64,000 nucleotides of DNA from Legionellaceae bacterium UBA6148 (GTDB lineage: Bacteria; Pseudomonadota; Gammaproteobacteria; Legionellales; Legionellaceae): the NCBI GenBank assembly GCA_002423125.1, contig DIUW01000055.1, positions 38,623 through 102,622 on the forward strand. The letters are read 5' to 3'. Below the pieces are notes generated by a model. The model searched no databases, was not told the DNA's origin, and saw only the letters and a list, made by a program, of their open reading frames with translations. Positions 1 through 10,647 of the stretch are shown here, piece after piece. The first letter of the stretch is position 1. Every line of letters begins with the position of its first letter. A program made the translations under genes and the position numbers.

Positions 1-219
1 GGGGATATGCCGCATGAGCGGAGATTGCAATGAGTTTGCTAGACTGCCTGTCGGCGAATATTGCCGAACATTTAAGTGAGTAATCACGGTGTCGCTCATG
101 TTGAGTAATGTGTTTTTGTCGATCTGAAGCTTAGGGGACGTGTTTGAAAAATACCACCCAGCACCCGCTAGCATGAGGAGTGAGATGAATAGTAAGATCG
201 CTTGTTTAGCAATATTCAT
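1..219 (-). CDS. lptC: LptC, LPS export system protein (N-terminal part, cut by window edge)
   Basis: The first 73 codons are visible and the rest lies outside the window. The start ATG overlaps the kdsC stop in an ATGA junction, so the two are translationally coupled. An N-terminal membrane segment (about residues 7-24, ending in a Gly-Trp) is followed by the segment SDTVITHLNVRQYSPTGSL at about 42-60. That matches the start of the LptC periplasmic domain, where related proteins have a similar Asp-Thr...Asn-Leu...Val-Arg-Gln pattern. LptC is the bitopic inner-membrane component that receives LPS from LptB2FG and passes it to the LptA bridge. Its place directly after kdsD and kdsC is the usual gammaproteobacterial order, with lptA and lptB expected next. 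Confidence 0.85.
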   Translation of the reverse strand, partial: MNIAKQAILLFISLLMLAGAGWYFSNTSPKLQIDKNTLLNMSDTVITHLNVRQYSPTGSLANSLQSPLMRHIP

Positions 220-743
220 GCGACAAAGTACCCTTGCAGTGCCTTTTCAAATTTATGCTGTGCATTTAAAATAAAATCGCATACTTCGCGTACTGCTCCA
301 TTGCCACCGCTTAATTGGGTCTGCCATATTGCATACTCCTTCACTTGAGGTACGGCATTCGCAACGGCCACGCCAAAGCCAACGCGTTGAATAATGGGGA
401 GATCAGGTAGGTCATCGCCAATATAAGCGAACGCATCATCGGATAATTGTAGTTCGGATTTCAGTTGTTCATAAGCAGCTTGCTTTTCTAACTGGCCTTT
501 AAAATAATGACGGATGCCGAGTTGTTTCATGCGGTGATCAATCAAAGCGGTTTGTGAGGTCGTGATAACGGCAACATCAATCCCTGCCGCCATCAACATT
601 TTGAGTCCCATGCCATCTTGCACATGAAATGCTTTTTGCTCATTGCCGAAATTATCGAGGTACAAACGGCCATCTGTTAAAACGCCATCCACATCGCAAA
701 TCAGGCATTGTATTTTTTTTGCTTTTTCAATAAATTGAATCAA
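216..743 (-). CDS. kdsC: 3-deoxy-D-manno-octulosonate 8-phosphate phosphatase KdsC
   Basis: 175 aa, the normal size for KdsC, a HAD-superfamily phosphatase that hydrolyses Kdo-8-phosphate to Kdo in the cytoplasm for the LPS inner core. The HAD motif I nucleophile pair is in CDVDGVLTDG (about residues 16-25). Motif II is the Thr in VITTSQ (about 59-64), and the motif III/IV acidic residues are in YIGDDLPDLP (about 107-116). As in the cap-less KdsC type there is no cap domain, so activity is expected from a tetramer. It lies 11 bases after kdsD and overlaps lptC by 4 bases, in a kdsD-kdsC-lptC transcription unit. Confidence 0.95.
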   Translation of the reverse strand: MIQFIEKAKKIQCLICDVDGVLTDGRLYLDNFGNEQKAFHVQDGMGLKMLMAAGIDVAVITTSQTALIDHRMKQLGIRHYFKGQLEKQAAYEQLKSELQLSDDAFAYIGDDLPDLPIIQRVGFGVAVANAVPQVKEYAIWQTQLSGGNGAVREVCDFILNAQHKFEKALQGYFVA

Positions 744-754
744 GATTAGATCTC

Positions 755-1717
755 CTAAATAACACCTGCTCGCAGCAAGTCATGTAAATGAATAACGGCT
801 ATAGGGCATTGTGATTCATCCACTACAACCAGTGATGTAATGACATTTTTTTGCATTAAGGCTAACGCTTCTGCTGCTAATAATCCTTGGCGTATTGTCT
901 GACAGTTGCGTGTCATCACCTCATGGATGGGGGTTGAGTTAATGTCTCGATGTTGTGTTAACGTCCGACGAATATCTCCATCAGTATAGACACCGGCAAG
1001 GGCTCCTTGTGTATTTGTCACGCAAGTCATGCCGAGTTTTTTTGCAGTCACTTCAATCAAGGCGTTACTTACGGAGACATCTTCATGAACCATGGGCAGT
1101 GCATCACCGGAGTGATAAATCTCGTCGACACGTAATAGTAGACGTTTACCTAATGCGCCTCCTGGATGAGCACGTGCAAAATCTTCGGCGCTAAACCCGC
1201 GTGCTTGTAAAAGAGTAATGGCTAAAGCATCTCCCATGACGAGCGCAACCGTAGTACTGGTTGTGGGCGCTAACCCAAGAGGACATGCTTCTTCATGGAT
1301 CGATACATCAAGATTAATATCAGCCGCTTGTGCGAGTATTGATTTGGCATTACCCGTTAATGTAATGAGCGGGACTTCAAGACGTTTTAATAATGGGAGC
1401 AGTGTAACAACCTCATTGGTTTGACCTGAATACGAAAGAGCCAAAACAATGTCGTGTTGAGTAATCATGCCTAGATCGCCATGATTGGCTTCGGCGGGAT
1501 GCATAAAAAAAGCGGGGCTACCTGTACTGGCAAGAGTGGCCGCGATTTTTTTACCAATATGGCCCGACTTCCCCATTCCTGTGACCACAATGCGCCCTTT
1601 ACACGAAAGTAATCGTTCGCATGCGGCTTGGAATTTTGCATCGATGCGCTGAGCGAGATCAAACACGGCTTTAGCTTCAGTTTCAATGACGTTGAGTCCA
1701 AGTTTGCAAAAATCCAT
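755..1717 (-). CDS. kdsD: D-arabinose 5-phosphate isomerase KdsD
   Basis: 320 aa, typical for KdsD/KpsF. It converts ribulose 5-phosphate to arabinose 5-phosphate, the first committed precursor of Kdo. The N-terminal SIS domain (about 40-185) contains VTGMGKSGHIGKKIAATLAS and the HPAEANHGDLG stretch with the catalytic His. Two CBS domains follow (about 205-320), including YTDGDIRRTL. It is the first gene of the minus-strand kdsD-kdsC-lptC operon and faces away from the AmpC-like gene. The chosen start gives the family N-terminus without extension. Confidence 0.95.
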   Translation of the reverse strand: MDFCKLGLNVIETEAKAVFDLAQRIDAKFQAACERLLSCKGRIVVTGMGKSGHIGKKIAATLASTGSPAFFMHPAEANHGDLGMITQHDIVLALSYSGQTNEVVTLLPLLKRLEVPLITLTGNAKSILAQAADINLDVSIHEEACPLGLAPTTSTTVALVMGDALAITLLQARGFSAEDFARAHPGGALGKRLLLRVDEIYHSGDALPMVHEDVSVSNALIEVTAKKLGMTCVTNTQGALAGVYTDGDIRRTLTQHRDINSTPIHEVMTRNCQTIRQGLLAAEALALMQKNVITSLVVVDESQCPIAVIHLHDLLRAGVI

Positions 1718-1794
1718 AAGGTACCTATTGGTTAGTGGTCAGGAACGCGTCCGAAAAATCTTCCGTTAAAACGAGACGTTTCTAAATTTTTATC

Positions 1795-1817
1795 ATTATA
1801 GCGTATAAGGTATTATA
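1795..1817 (-). promoter_or_regulatory. Candidate promoter -10 boxes for the kdsD operon
   Basis: On the minus strand two exact TATAAT hexamers lie at 1817-1812 and 1800-1795, about 80-95 bases upstream of the kdsD start. Neither has a good -35 hexamer at 17 bases, so the call rests on the -10 boxes and on their position in the divergent gap. Confidence 0.3.
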
Positions 1818-1824
1818 ACAGAAT

Positions 1825-1841
1825 CATATTGAGAACTGTTG
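1825..1841 (-). repeat. Partial copy of a dispersed repeat (CAGCAGTTCTCAA family)
   Basis: The minus strand reads CAACAGTTCTCAATATG, one mismatch from the plus-strand sequence starting at 48757 (CAGCAGTTCTCAATATG). Its core is shared with the inverted-repeat copy at 10385-10437. Only one end is recognisable here. Confidence 0.5.
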
Positions 1842-1851
1842 AGGATACATT

Positions 1852-1880
1852 TTGACAATTGCTGAAAGTTTGTGGATAGT
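1852..1880 (+). promoter_or_regulatory. Candidate sigma70-type promoter for the AmpC-like gene
   Basis: TTGACA at 1852-1857, a 17-base spacer, then GATAGT at 1875-1880 (4 of 6 to consensus). Transcription would begin near 1887. That is downstream of the in-frame GTG at 1872, which supports the ATG at 1914 or 1923 as the start of the next gene. Confidence 0.5.
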
Positions 1881-1913
1881 AAGAAGTATGTCTCTTTTGT
1901 GCTCTTTATCCGT

Positions 1914-3083
1914 ATGCTAACAATGTGTCGATTTTTTATTTATTTAGTGCTCTTTTGTATGCTTCCCTCCTGGGTTGCGTGTGCGGAAAATTCCTATGAC
2001 GATCAAAAAATAAACCAAACAATGAAAAAATTCATGAACAGGTACCGTATTCATGGCGCAGCGGTGATCTTATATCGGCAAGGAAAAATGAAAACCTATT
2101 ATTTTGGAGAAGCCGTCCCTGCGAGGCATATCCCTGTTTCAGAAAATACAATTTTTGAGCTGGGATCGATCACGAAAACATTTACGGGAATTTTGCTCGC
2201 CGATAATGTTATGTTGGGCAAAATGGCTCTGCTAGAACCGATACAACCTTATCTGGATAAGCCCCATTCAAGTATGATGGATAAGGTGACTTACCTCAAC
2301 GTAGCAACGCATAGCGCTGGTTTACCCTTTAATGCAAGAAACCTTCCTTATAACGCGTCAACTTCGATAACACATCGGCTCAGATTTCATAGTGCTTTGA
2401 AAGCTCAAAGACCCTCTTTTCGCATAGGGAGCCAAATGCTTTATTCTAATTTTGGATATGGAATTTTAGGGCGAGCGTTAGCTAAGAAAACTAAAACGAA
2501 GTTACCGGATCTCATGAAACGAACTATTTTAACGCCTTTGAATATGAATATGTCTGGATTAGACATCGCTCCTGAACATCAAAAACACTTTGCGCAAGGG
2601 TATGATGCACAAGGAAAACCAGTGCCGTATCATCCTTCTGGGTTATTGGGTGGCGCATGGGCAATGAGATCATCTGTGAAAGATATGAAAAATTATTTAA
2701 AAGCGGCATTAGGCGATCCACATACTCCAAAACATCTTCATCAAGCGATTCGAATGTCGCAGATTCCTTACTACGATGTCTCACAAGAGAAAATGCAGAT
2801 GGGATTAGGGTGGGTGATTACACCCCTCCATCAAAACAATCCAGCTAAAAAAATTAGCATTAAACCGGAGCACTACCGCTTTATTCCAGTTCAAGGTACA
2901 AAAATAAAAAATCCGCATTTTAATCCGCACGCATTAATCGGAAAAACAGGCGCAACGGATGGGTTTCGTGCTTATATTGCGATGATCCCTGAAAAGAATA
3001 CCGGTGTTGTTATTATGACAAATCAATTTTTCCACTCAGGCTTTCCGATGACAAATATAGCGAATCAGATGTTGTTAGGTTAG
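1914..3083 (+). CDS. Class C (AmpC-like) serine beta-lactamase / penicillin-binding protein-like hydrolase
   Basis: About 389 aa from the ATG at 1914. An in-frame GTG at 1872 would add 14 residues but lies inside the likely promoter. A secretion signal (hydrophobic stretch, cleavage likely after ACA) precedes the domain. The serine-hydrolase motifs are all present: SITK in ELGSITKTFTG (Ser-x-x-Lys), YSN in MLYSNFGYG, and KTG in ALIGKTGATDGF. The wording around each is closer to AmpC than to generic esterase or DD-peptidase members. Substrates could be beta-lactams or peptidoglycan peptides, since the family cannot be split by motifs alone. No ampR-like regulator is adjacent. It sits between the divergent kds-lpt and mla operons, which are more often near neighbours. 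Confidence 0.8.
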   Translation: MLTMCRFFIYLVLFCMLPSWVACAENSYDDQKINQTMKKFMNRYRIHGAAVILYRQGKMKTYYFGEAVPARHIPVSENTIFELGSITKTFTGILLADNVMLGKMALLEPIQPYLDKPHSSMMDKVTYLNVATHSAGLPFNARNLPYNASTSITHRLRFHSALKAQRPSFRIGSQMLYSNFGYGILGRALAKKTKTKLPDLMKRTILTPLNMNMSGLDIAPEHQKHFAQGYDAQGKPVPYHPSGLLGGAWAMRSSVKDMKNYLKAALGDPHTPKHLHQAIRMSQIPYYDVSQEKMQMGLGWVITPLHQNNPAKKISIKPEHYRFIPVQGTKIKNPHFNPHALIGKTGATDGFRAYIAMIPEKNTGVVIMTNQFFHSGFPMTNIANQMLLG

Positions 3084-3152
3084 GTTTCAAAAAACAACAA
3101 CTCGTGAACCAACACGCTCACGAAATTATTCTGGGGATTATTCTCGCGAAAG

Positions 3153-3181
3153 TCGAAAATAGTCTATGATCAATGTATACT
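3153..3181 (+). promoter_or_regulatory. Candidate promoter of the mla-murA operon
   Basis: TCGAAA at 3153-3158, a 17-base spacer and TATACT at 3176-3181, 25 bases before the mlaF start. The -10 is good and the -35 is 4 of 6. No other gene of the mla run has an upstream gap large enough for its own promoter. Confidence 0.5.
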
Positions 3182-3206
3182 GAAAATAAAACTAAAAAGA
3201 GCCCCA

Positions 3207-4004
3207 ATGAGTGACAACTTGGTAACCATCAATCAGTTAACGTTTGCACGAGGAAATCGGCTTATTTTTGATGGCGTTGATATTACAGTCCAGCGCGGTA
3301 AAATCACCGCTATTATGGGGCCTAGCGGCAGTGGTAAAACAACGTTGTTGCGCTTAATTGGTGGGCTTTTGACGCCTAATTCAGGTGAAGTAATCGTTGA
3401 TAACCAAAACATTCATCAATTATCCCGTCGCGCACTTTATAAAGCACGGCAAAAAATGGGGCTATTGTTTCAGAGTGGTGCGCTATTTACACACTTATCC
3501 GTGTTTGACAACGTTGCGTTTCCTTTGCGTGAGCACAGTCATTTAAGTGCGGAAATTATTCGCGATGTAGTGTTAATGAAACTTCAGGCGGTCGGTTTGC
3601 GCGGTGCTGCACAACTCATGCCAAGTGATTTATCAGGTGGTATGGCACGGCGTGTTGCACTGGCTCGGGCGATGGTTTTGGATCCAGCGTTGATGATGTT
3701 TGATGAGCCATTTACTGGGCAGGATCCTATTTCAATGGGGGTTTTGGTGCGTTTGATTAAGCGCTTAAATCAATTATTGAATACCACGACAGTGATTGTT
3801 TCGCATGATGTTGAGGAAACCTGTTCTATTGCGGATTATGTGTATTTAATTGCCGGTGGGCACGTGATAGGAGAAGGAACTCCTGCGCAACTACAACACT
3901 CGCAACAGCCTGAAATTAAGCAATTTATGCACGGTGAAGCCGATGGTGTTGTGCCTTTTCATTATCCTGCACGTTCATTTATAGAGGAATTATTGGATGC
4001 TTGA
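3207..4004 (+). CDS. mlaF: MlaF, phospholipid transport ABC ATPase
   Basis: 265 aa ABC ATPase of the Mla system, which moves glycerophospholipids between the inner and outer membranes to maintain outer-membrane asymmetry. Walker A is [10 protein letters not shown] (about 38-47). The signature is [15 protein letters not shown] (about 141-155), Walker B is [14 protein letters not shown] and the switch His is in VIVSHD. The Gly-Met-Ala-Arg-Arg after the signature is typical of MlaF. It is the first gene of mlaFEDCB and overlaps mlaE by 8 bases. Confidence 0.95.
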   Translation: MSDNLVTINQLTFARGNRLIFDGVDITVQRGKITAIMGPSGSGKTTLLRLIGGLLTPNSGEVIVDNQNIHQLSRRALYKARQKMGLLFQSGALFTHLSVFDNVAFPLREHSHLSAEIIRDVVLMKLQAVGLRGAAQLMPSDLSGGMARRVALARAMVLDPALMMFDEPFTGQDPISMGVLVRLIKRLNQLLNTTTVIVSHDVEETCSIADYVYLIAGGHVIGEGTPAQLQHSQQPEIKQFMHGEADGVVPFHYPARSFIEELLDA

Positions 4005-4779
4005 GATCATATCAAAGCTCGGACAAAGTGGCTTGAATGGCTTGCAGATGATGGGATATTCAGGTCGATTCTTGTTTTGCGTTTTGTTTCGATTCCCCGA
4101 TTTTCGACGTCTTTGGCCATCGTTGCGTGCGCAACTTTATTTCGTAGGCGTTTTGTCTACAATTATTATTGTGGTTTCTGCATTGTTTATCGGAATGGTT
4201 GTTGGATTACAAGGGTATAATACGCTGGAAAAATTTGGTGCATCGTCGCAACTTGGTCAGTTATTAGCCTTGAGTATTTCACGTGAATTAGGCCCCGTCG
4301 TTAGCGCATTGCTGTTTGCAGGGAGAGCAGGATCTGCATTGACCGCTGAAATTGGATTGATGAAAGCAACAGAACAATTAGACAGTATCGACATGATGGG
4401 TGTTGACCCCTTAGGTCGAGTGATCTATCCGCGATTTTGGGCGGGCATGATTGCACTCCCCATACTTGCGATTATTTTTTCGGCGGTTGCGGTGTATGGC
4501 GGTTATTTCGTTGGCGTGTATTGGTTAGGAATTGACCCAGGTAGTTTTTGGTCAAACATGCAATCAGCCGTGAATTTTAGATTAGATATTGTCAGCGGTG
4601 TGATTAAAAGTATCGTATTTGCATTTGCGATTATTTGGATAGCTGTGTTTCAAGGGGTGGCATGTGTGCCTACGGCAGGTGGGATTAGTCAAGCGACTAC
4701 TCGAACGGTTGTTTACTCATCACTGGCGGTGTTGGGACTTGATTTTATATTAACAGCATTCATGATTGGAGGATGGTAA
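3997..4779 (+). CDS. mlaE: MlaE, phospholipid transport permease
   Basis: 260 aa integral membrane protein of the MlaE/YrbE family. It has several hydrophobic helices and the conserved segment [22 protein letters not shown] (about 107-128) that couples the permease to the ATPase. It forms the MlaF2E2 core with MlaF and binds the MlaD hexamer on the periplasmic side. It overlaps mlaF by 8 bases, and its stop directly abuts the mlaD start codon. Confidence 0.95.
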   Translation: MLEIISKLGQSGLNGLQMMGYSGRFLFCVLFRFPDFRRLWPSLRAQLYFVGVLSTIIIVVSALFIGMVVGLQGYNTLEKFGASSQLGQLLALSISRELGPVVSALLFAGRAGSALTAEIGLMKATEQLDSIDMMGVDPLGRVIYPRFWAGMIALPILAIIFSAVAVYGGYFVGVYWLGIDPGSFWSNMQSAVNFRLDIVSGVIKSIVFAFAIIWIAVFQGVACVPTAGGISQATTRTVVYSSLAVLGLDFILTAFMIGGW

Positions 4780-5259
4780 ATGAATAAGCAACGCAATGTG
4801 GATATCAGTGTTGGTTTGTTTATGTTGCTGGGCATTCTTGCCATTCTTGTAATGGTGATGAATGTGAGTGGCATAACAGAATTAAAATCATCGCATAAGG
4901 GATACAATGTCGTAGCAGATTTTTCTGATATTGGTGGTTTGAAAGTTCGGGCTCCAGTGACGATAGCGGGTGTTAAAATCGGGGAAGTGACTCGAATTGA
5001 ACTGCAACCGGGGGCATTAAATGCGAAAGTGACAATGGCATTACGATCCGATAAACGTATTCCGTACGAAGATATATCGGCGCGGATATTAACTCAAGGG
5101 CTTCTGGGATCAAATTACATTAGTATTGTTCCTGGTTTTGAGGATGAGGATAACAAAGCGCATCCTTATTTGCGATCGGGTGATGTGATTGCTAAAACGC
5201 AAGAAGCGGTTATTCTTGAAAATTTAATTGGGCAACTGTTGTTCAACATTAAAAAATAG
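4780..5259 (+). CDS. mlaD: MlaD, MCE-domain phospholipid-binding protein
   Basis: 159 aa, typical length. One N-terminal transmembrane helix (about 11-28) is followed by a single MCE domain (about 40-120) with the pattern GLKVRAPVTIAGVKIGEV. MlaD forms a hexameric ring in the inner membrane that passes lipids between MlaE and the periplasmic carrier MlaC. The C-terminal helix region after about residue 125 is short. It directly abuts mlaE and is 7 bases from mlaC. Confidence 0.95.
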   Translation: MNKQRNVDISVGLFMLLGILAILVMVMNVSGITELKSSHKGYNVVADFSDIGGLKVRAPVTIAGVKIGEVTRIELQPGALNAKVTMALRSDKRIPYEDISARILTQGLLGSNYISIVPGFEDEDNKAHPYLRSGDVIAKTQEAVILENLIGQLLFNIKK

Positions 5260-5266
5260 GTGAATC

Positions 5267-5872
5267 ATGAAACGAATACAACTGGCCGTATTTACTTTAA
5301 TATTTGCTTTAACTTCGGCGGTGTATGCTGCTGCTACTTCGCCGGTCCCGATGCTTGAACAAACTGCTCAGCAAATTATTTCAACACTGAAGCAAAATAA
5401 AACGAGTCTAAAAAATAATCCTCAGTTGATCCATCAAGCGGTTCAACGTTATTTACTACCTCATGTTGATGTCAGCGGTATGTCGCGTTCCGTGTTGGGA
5501 CGACAGGCTTGGAATGCTGCATCTGCAGCTGATCGAGCTGATTTTTCCCTTGCATTTACTCAGCTAGTGATTCGTACATATGCTACACCGTTGGCGGCAT
5601 ACACGGATGAAACAATAAAATTTTTACCGCAGCGATCAGCGAATGATGGTCGATTTACTCGGGTCAGTAGTGTTATTATACGCTCAAACGGTCAAAATAT
5701 TCCGCTAGTTTATAGTTTGGTAGCAAAAAACGGGCAGTGGAGAATTTATGATTTGAGTGTTGAAGGGGTTAGTTTACTTCAGAGTTTCCATAATCAATTT
5801 GGGGAGGCTTTGAAAAATGAGTCTCTGCGTGAGTTGATTGCAAAAATGGGCAAAAATAGTAAGGCAGCTTAA
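5267..5872 (+). CDS. mlaC: MlaC, periplasmic phospholipid carrier
   Basis: 201 aa with a clear signal peptide (residues 1-22, cleavage near VYAAA). The mature part shows MlaC features, including LLPHVDVSGMSRSVLGRQAW and the QNIPLVYSLVAKNGQWRIYD segment typical of the family lipid-binding fold. The protein shuttles phospholipids between the outer-membrane MlaA complex and MlaD. mlaA is not in this window, which is usual because it is commonly encoded elsewhere. Confidence 0.93.
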   Translation: MKRIQLAVFTLIFALTSAVYAAATSPVPMLEQTAQQIISTLKQNKTSLKNNPQLIHQAVQRYLLPHVDVSGMSRSVLGRQAWNAASAADRADFSLAFTQLVIRTYATPLAAYTDETIKFLPQRSANDGRFTRVSSVIIRSNGQNIPLVYSLVAKNGQWRIYDLSVEGVSLLQSFHNQFGEALKNESLRELIAKMGKNSKAA

Positions 5873-5874
5873 TC

Positions 5875-6149
5875 ATGACGGATTATGTATTTCAACCCTC
5901 AACGAATTTAACGTTTGAAACAGTAGAAGTTGATAGTAAGCGCCTACTTAAACTGTTGCGTACTCATCGAGACATAACGGGGATTCGGTTTAACCTATCA
6001 AAGGTTACTCATTGTGATAGTACAGGCCTTGCATTGTTCATTGAAGCGAAACGACTTTGTAAGCGCAATAAAATAACGTTTGTGATGGATCATATTTCGG
6101 AAACGATTGATGGATTGGTTCAATTTTGTGGTGTTGATACGGTGTTGTC

Positions 6150-6153
<4 letters not shown>
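5875..6153 (+). CDS. mlaB: MlaB, STAS-domain subunit of the Mla transporter
   Basis: 92 aa single STAS domain. It contains the conserved HCDSTGLALFIEAKRLCKR stretch around residues 47-65, with the Asp-Ser-Thr-Gly typical of STAS proteins. MlaB binds MlaF in the cytoplasm and is needed for a stable, active MlaFEDB complex. It follows mlaC by 2 bases and overlaps ibaG by 4 (ATGA). Confidence 0.88.
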
Positions 6154-8420
<2,267 letters not shown>

Positions 8421-8483
8421 AAAAAAGCTAACGATCATTTTGAACTTGTAGTACTATAAAACAAGGTTCACTTACATGATGTT

Positions 8484-10376
8484 ATGATGCAACGGTTCGT
8501 TATATTTCTTAGAAAATTGTATTCAAAATTACCAGTATTGCTCTACGATGTGTGCGCTATTCCAATCGCTTGGGTTCTGGCATATTGGCTCCGATATAAT
8601 CTCCAGCCGTTTCAGGCACCATTTAAAACACCTGATTTTTATTTTGCTCTTTCAATTGTGGTTGCCGTGCAGACGATATTTTATTACTACTTTAAAATTT
8701 ATCGTGGCTTGTGGCGTTTTTCATCGATGAGTGATGTTACTCGAATTTTGCGAGCGGTGATGTGTGCTACGATATTGATTATCCCTATTTATTATTGTGC
8801 ATCGCTATGGGCGGTTGTTCCTCGCTCAGTTGTCCCTTTGTACTCTCTAATATTGACCACCCTGCTTTGTGGGGGGCGACTGATGCGTCGAAGTTATTGG
8901 GATACAATTCAACAACCTCGAGATGATCATTCATCTCAGCGAGTATTAATTATTGGGGCGGGGCATGCAGGTGAAGGATTGATTCGAGACTTAAAGCGAA
9001 CTCAATCCTATTTTCTCGTTGGTCTAATCGATGATAACCCTGCCAAAAAGGGCTTGGAAGTTCACGGTGTACGAGTATTAGGTAATATTGATACCTTGGA
9101 TCATTGGGTGGCCGATCGTGATGCTGATTTAATTTTCATAGCCATTCCATCAGCAAGCTCAGTGGCCATGCGCCGTATTGTTGAAAAGTGTAACCACTGC
9201 CATATTCCATTTCGGACATTGCCCAGTTTTGATGCAATCATAGCGGGTAGAGTTGAAGTAAATGCATTACGTGAGGTGCATATCGAAGATTTACTGGGTC
9301 GTGATAAAGTTGAACTTCATTGGGGTAAAATTTCAGCCGGTCTTCAGGGACGGCGTGTGCTGGTTACCGGTGGAGGTGGATCCATTGGTTCGGAGTTATG
9401 TCGACAGATTATGCTGCTACAACCTGCCTCACTTTTAGTATTGGATAATAGTGAATTTAATTTATATGCAGTTGATCTTGAGTTAAAACAAAGTTTTCCG
9501 ACCATCCCTGTTGAACTCGCTTTAGTCAGTGTGACGGACAAGCTTGCAGTGAATACAGTGATGAATAAATTTAAGCCAGAAATAGTGTTTCATGCCGCGG
9601 CATTTAAACATGTGCCGATGCTAGAGGAGCAAGTTCGTGTAGGCGTGATGAATAATATTATCGGCACACAAATAGTTGCTGAGGCAAGTGTTGCTGTTGC
9701 CGTTGAAAAATTTATTTTAATTTCAACTGATAAAGCGGTAAATCCAACGAATGTGATGGGTGCGACTAAGCGTGTTGCTGAAATTTATTGTCAGAATTTG
9801 AATGATCGCGTCAGTACACAATTTATTACCGTTCGTTTTGGAAACGTCTTGGGTTCGGTCGGCAGTGTTGTACCTTTGTTTAAGCAGCAGTTAAAGCAGG
9901 GTGGGCCTCTAACGGTTACTCATCCTGATATGCAGCGGTATTTTATGACTATATCTGAAGCTGCTCAATTGATTCTTCAAGCAATGGCCAATGGTCAGGG
10001 TGGTGAAATTTTTGTTTTGGATATGGGGGCGCCCGTTAATATTTCTTATTTGGCTCAACAAATGATTCGACTTTCTGGAAAAGAACCGGAGATAGATATT
10101 AAGATTCAATATACCGGCCTTCGTCCAGGTGAAAAATTATTTGAAGAGTTATTTCATGTTTCAGAGCAGCTTGTTGAAACGGCACATGAAAAATTATTTA
10201 AAGCACGCTTTCGCAAAATCGATTGGGATCAATTGAGTGAAACGATGTCGCTGTTAAATTCGGCTTGCACGTCCAACGCTATCGATGAATTGCGAGTATT
10301 ATTAAAAAATTTAGTGCCTGAATTTAAGGCCGGTTTTTCGCATAAAATCAAAGCTCCTGAATCGCAAGTTGAGTAG
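8484..10376 (+). CDS. PglF/CapD/WbpM-type UDP-sugar 4,6-dehydratase (membrane-anchored)
   Basis: 630 aa, typical of the large membrane-bound group. Four or so hydrophobic helices occupy about residues 15-125. A CoA-binding-like Rossmann segment starts at VLIIGAGHAGEGLIRDL. The extended SDR catalytic domain starts at VLVTGGGGSIGSELCRQI (about 290) with the GGxGSIG nucleotide motif. The active-site segment STDKAVNPTNVMGATKR has Met in the usual Tyr position, as in PglF and WbpM. These enzymes turn UDP-GlcNAc into a 4-keto-6-deoxy intermediate for O-antigen, capsule or glycan sugars. No other sugar biosynthesis gene is adjacent, and repeat elements follow it. Confidence 0.92.
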   Translation: MMQRFVIFLRKLYSKLPVLLYDVCAIPIAWVLAYWLRYNLQPFQAPFKTPDFYFALSIVVAVQTIFYYYFKIYRGLWRFSSMSDVTRILRAVMCATILIIPIYYCASLWAVVPRSVVPLYSLILTTLLCGGRLMRRSYWDTIQQPRDDHSSQRVLIIGAGHAGEGLIRDLKRTQSYFLVGLIDDNPAKKGLEVHGVRVLGNIDTLDHWVADRDADLIFIAIPSASSVAMRRIVEKCNHCHIPFRTLPSFDAIIAGRVEVNALREVHIEDLLGRDKVELHWGKISAGLQGRRVLVTGGGGSIGSELCRQIMLLQPASLLVLDNSEFNLYAVDLELKQSFPTIPVELALVSVTDKLAVNTVMNKFKPEIVFHAAAFKHVPMLEEQVRVGVMNNIIGTQIVAEASVAVAVEKFILISTDKAVNPTNVMGATKRVAEIYCQNLNDRVSTQFITVRFGNVLGSVGSVVPLFKQQLKQGGPLTVTHPDMQRYFMTISEAAQLILQAMANGQGGEIFVLDMGAPVNISYLAQQMIRLSGKEPEIDIKIQYTGLRPGEKLFEELFHVSEQLVETAHEKLFKARFRKIDWDQLSETMSLLNSACTSNAIDELRVLLKNLVPEFKAGFSHKIKAPESQVE

Positions 10377-10384
10377 GTAAGATA

Positions 10385-10437
10385 CAGCAGTTCTCAAATA
10401 AATTACACAAGGATGGTCTACGTATTGAGAACTGCTG
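10385..10437. repeat. Inverted-repeat copy of the CAGCAGTTCTCAA dispersed repeat
   Basis: CAGCAGTTCTCAA at 10385-10397 and its exact reverse complement TTGAGAACTGCTG at 10425-10437 flank a 27-base core. The left part also contains ATAAATTACACAAGGAT, which recurs after the same 13-mer at 48757. It could act as a terminator hairpin for the preceding dehydratase gene, but lacks a U-tract. Confidence 0.6.
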
Positions 10438-10461
10438 GGTAAGATATTTCAATTTCTTTTT

Positions 10462-10628
10462 CTATACTTCGCGCGGCCACAATTTGTGGCTTTTTGACGA
10501 CGTTATTTTTGTGCACATTTAACGTTTAAAACGCAGCGCAATAGCCGGCCTACTGTCAAGTTTTAAACGTTAAATGTGCGCGAAAAGAACAAGTCAAAAA
10601 CCGCAAATTGTGGCCGCGCGAAGTATAG
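10462..10628. repeat. MITE-like 167-bp palindromic element (about 70-bp inverted arms)
   Basis: The left arm 10462-10532 (begins CTATACTTCGCGCGGCCACA) and the right arm 10560-10628 are near-perfect inverted repeats around a 27-base spacer. The transcript would fold into one long hairpin. There is no transposase and no coding potential beyond chance. A 26-28 base piece related to an arm end is found inside tenA at 60664-60691. It fills the space between the dehydratase and exporter genes. Confidence 0.75.
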
Positions 10629-10647
10629 GATGATTAGGATTAATTTC

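Noticed and set aside
10576..10647. Longer start of the HlyD-like gene
   Set aside because: The added codons lie in the inverted-repeat element, and a lipoprotein signal starts at 10648.
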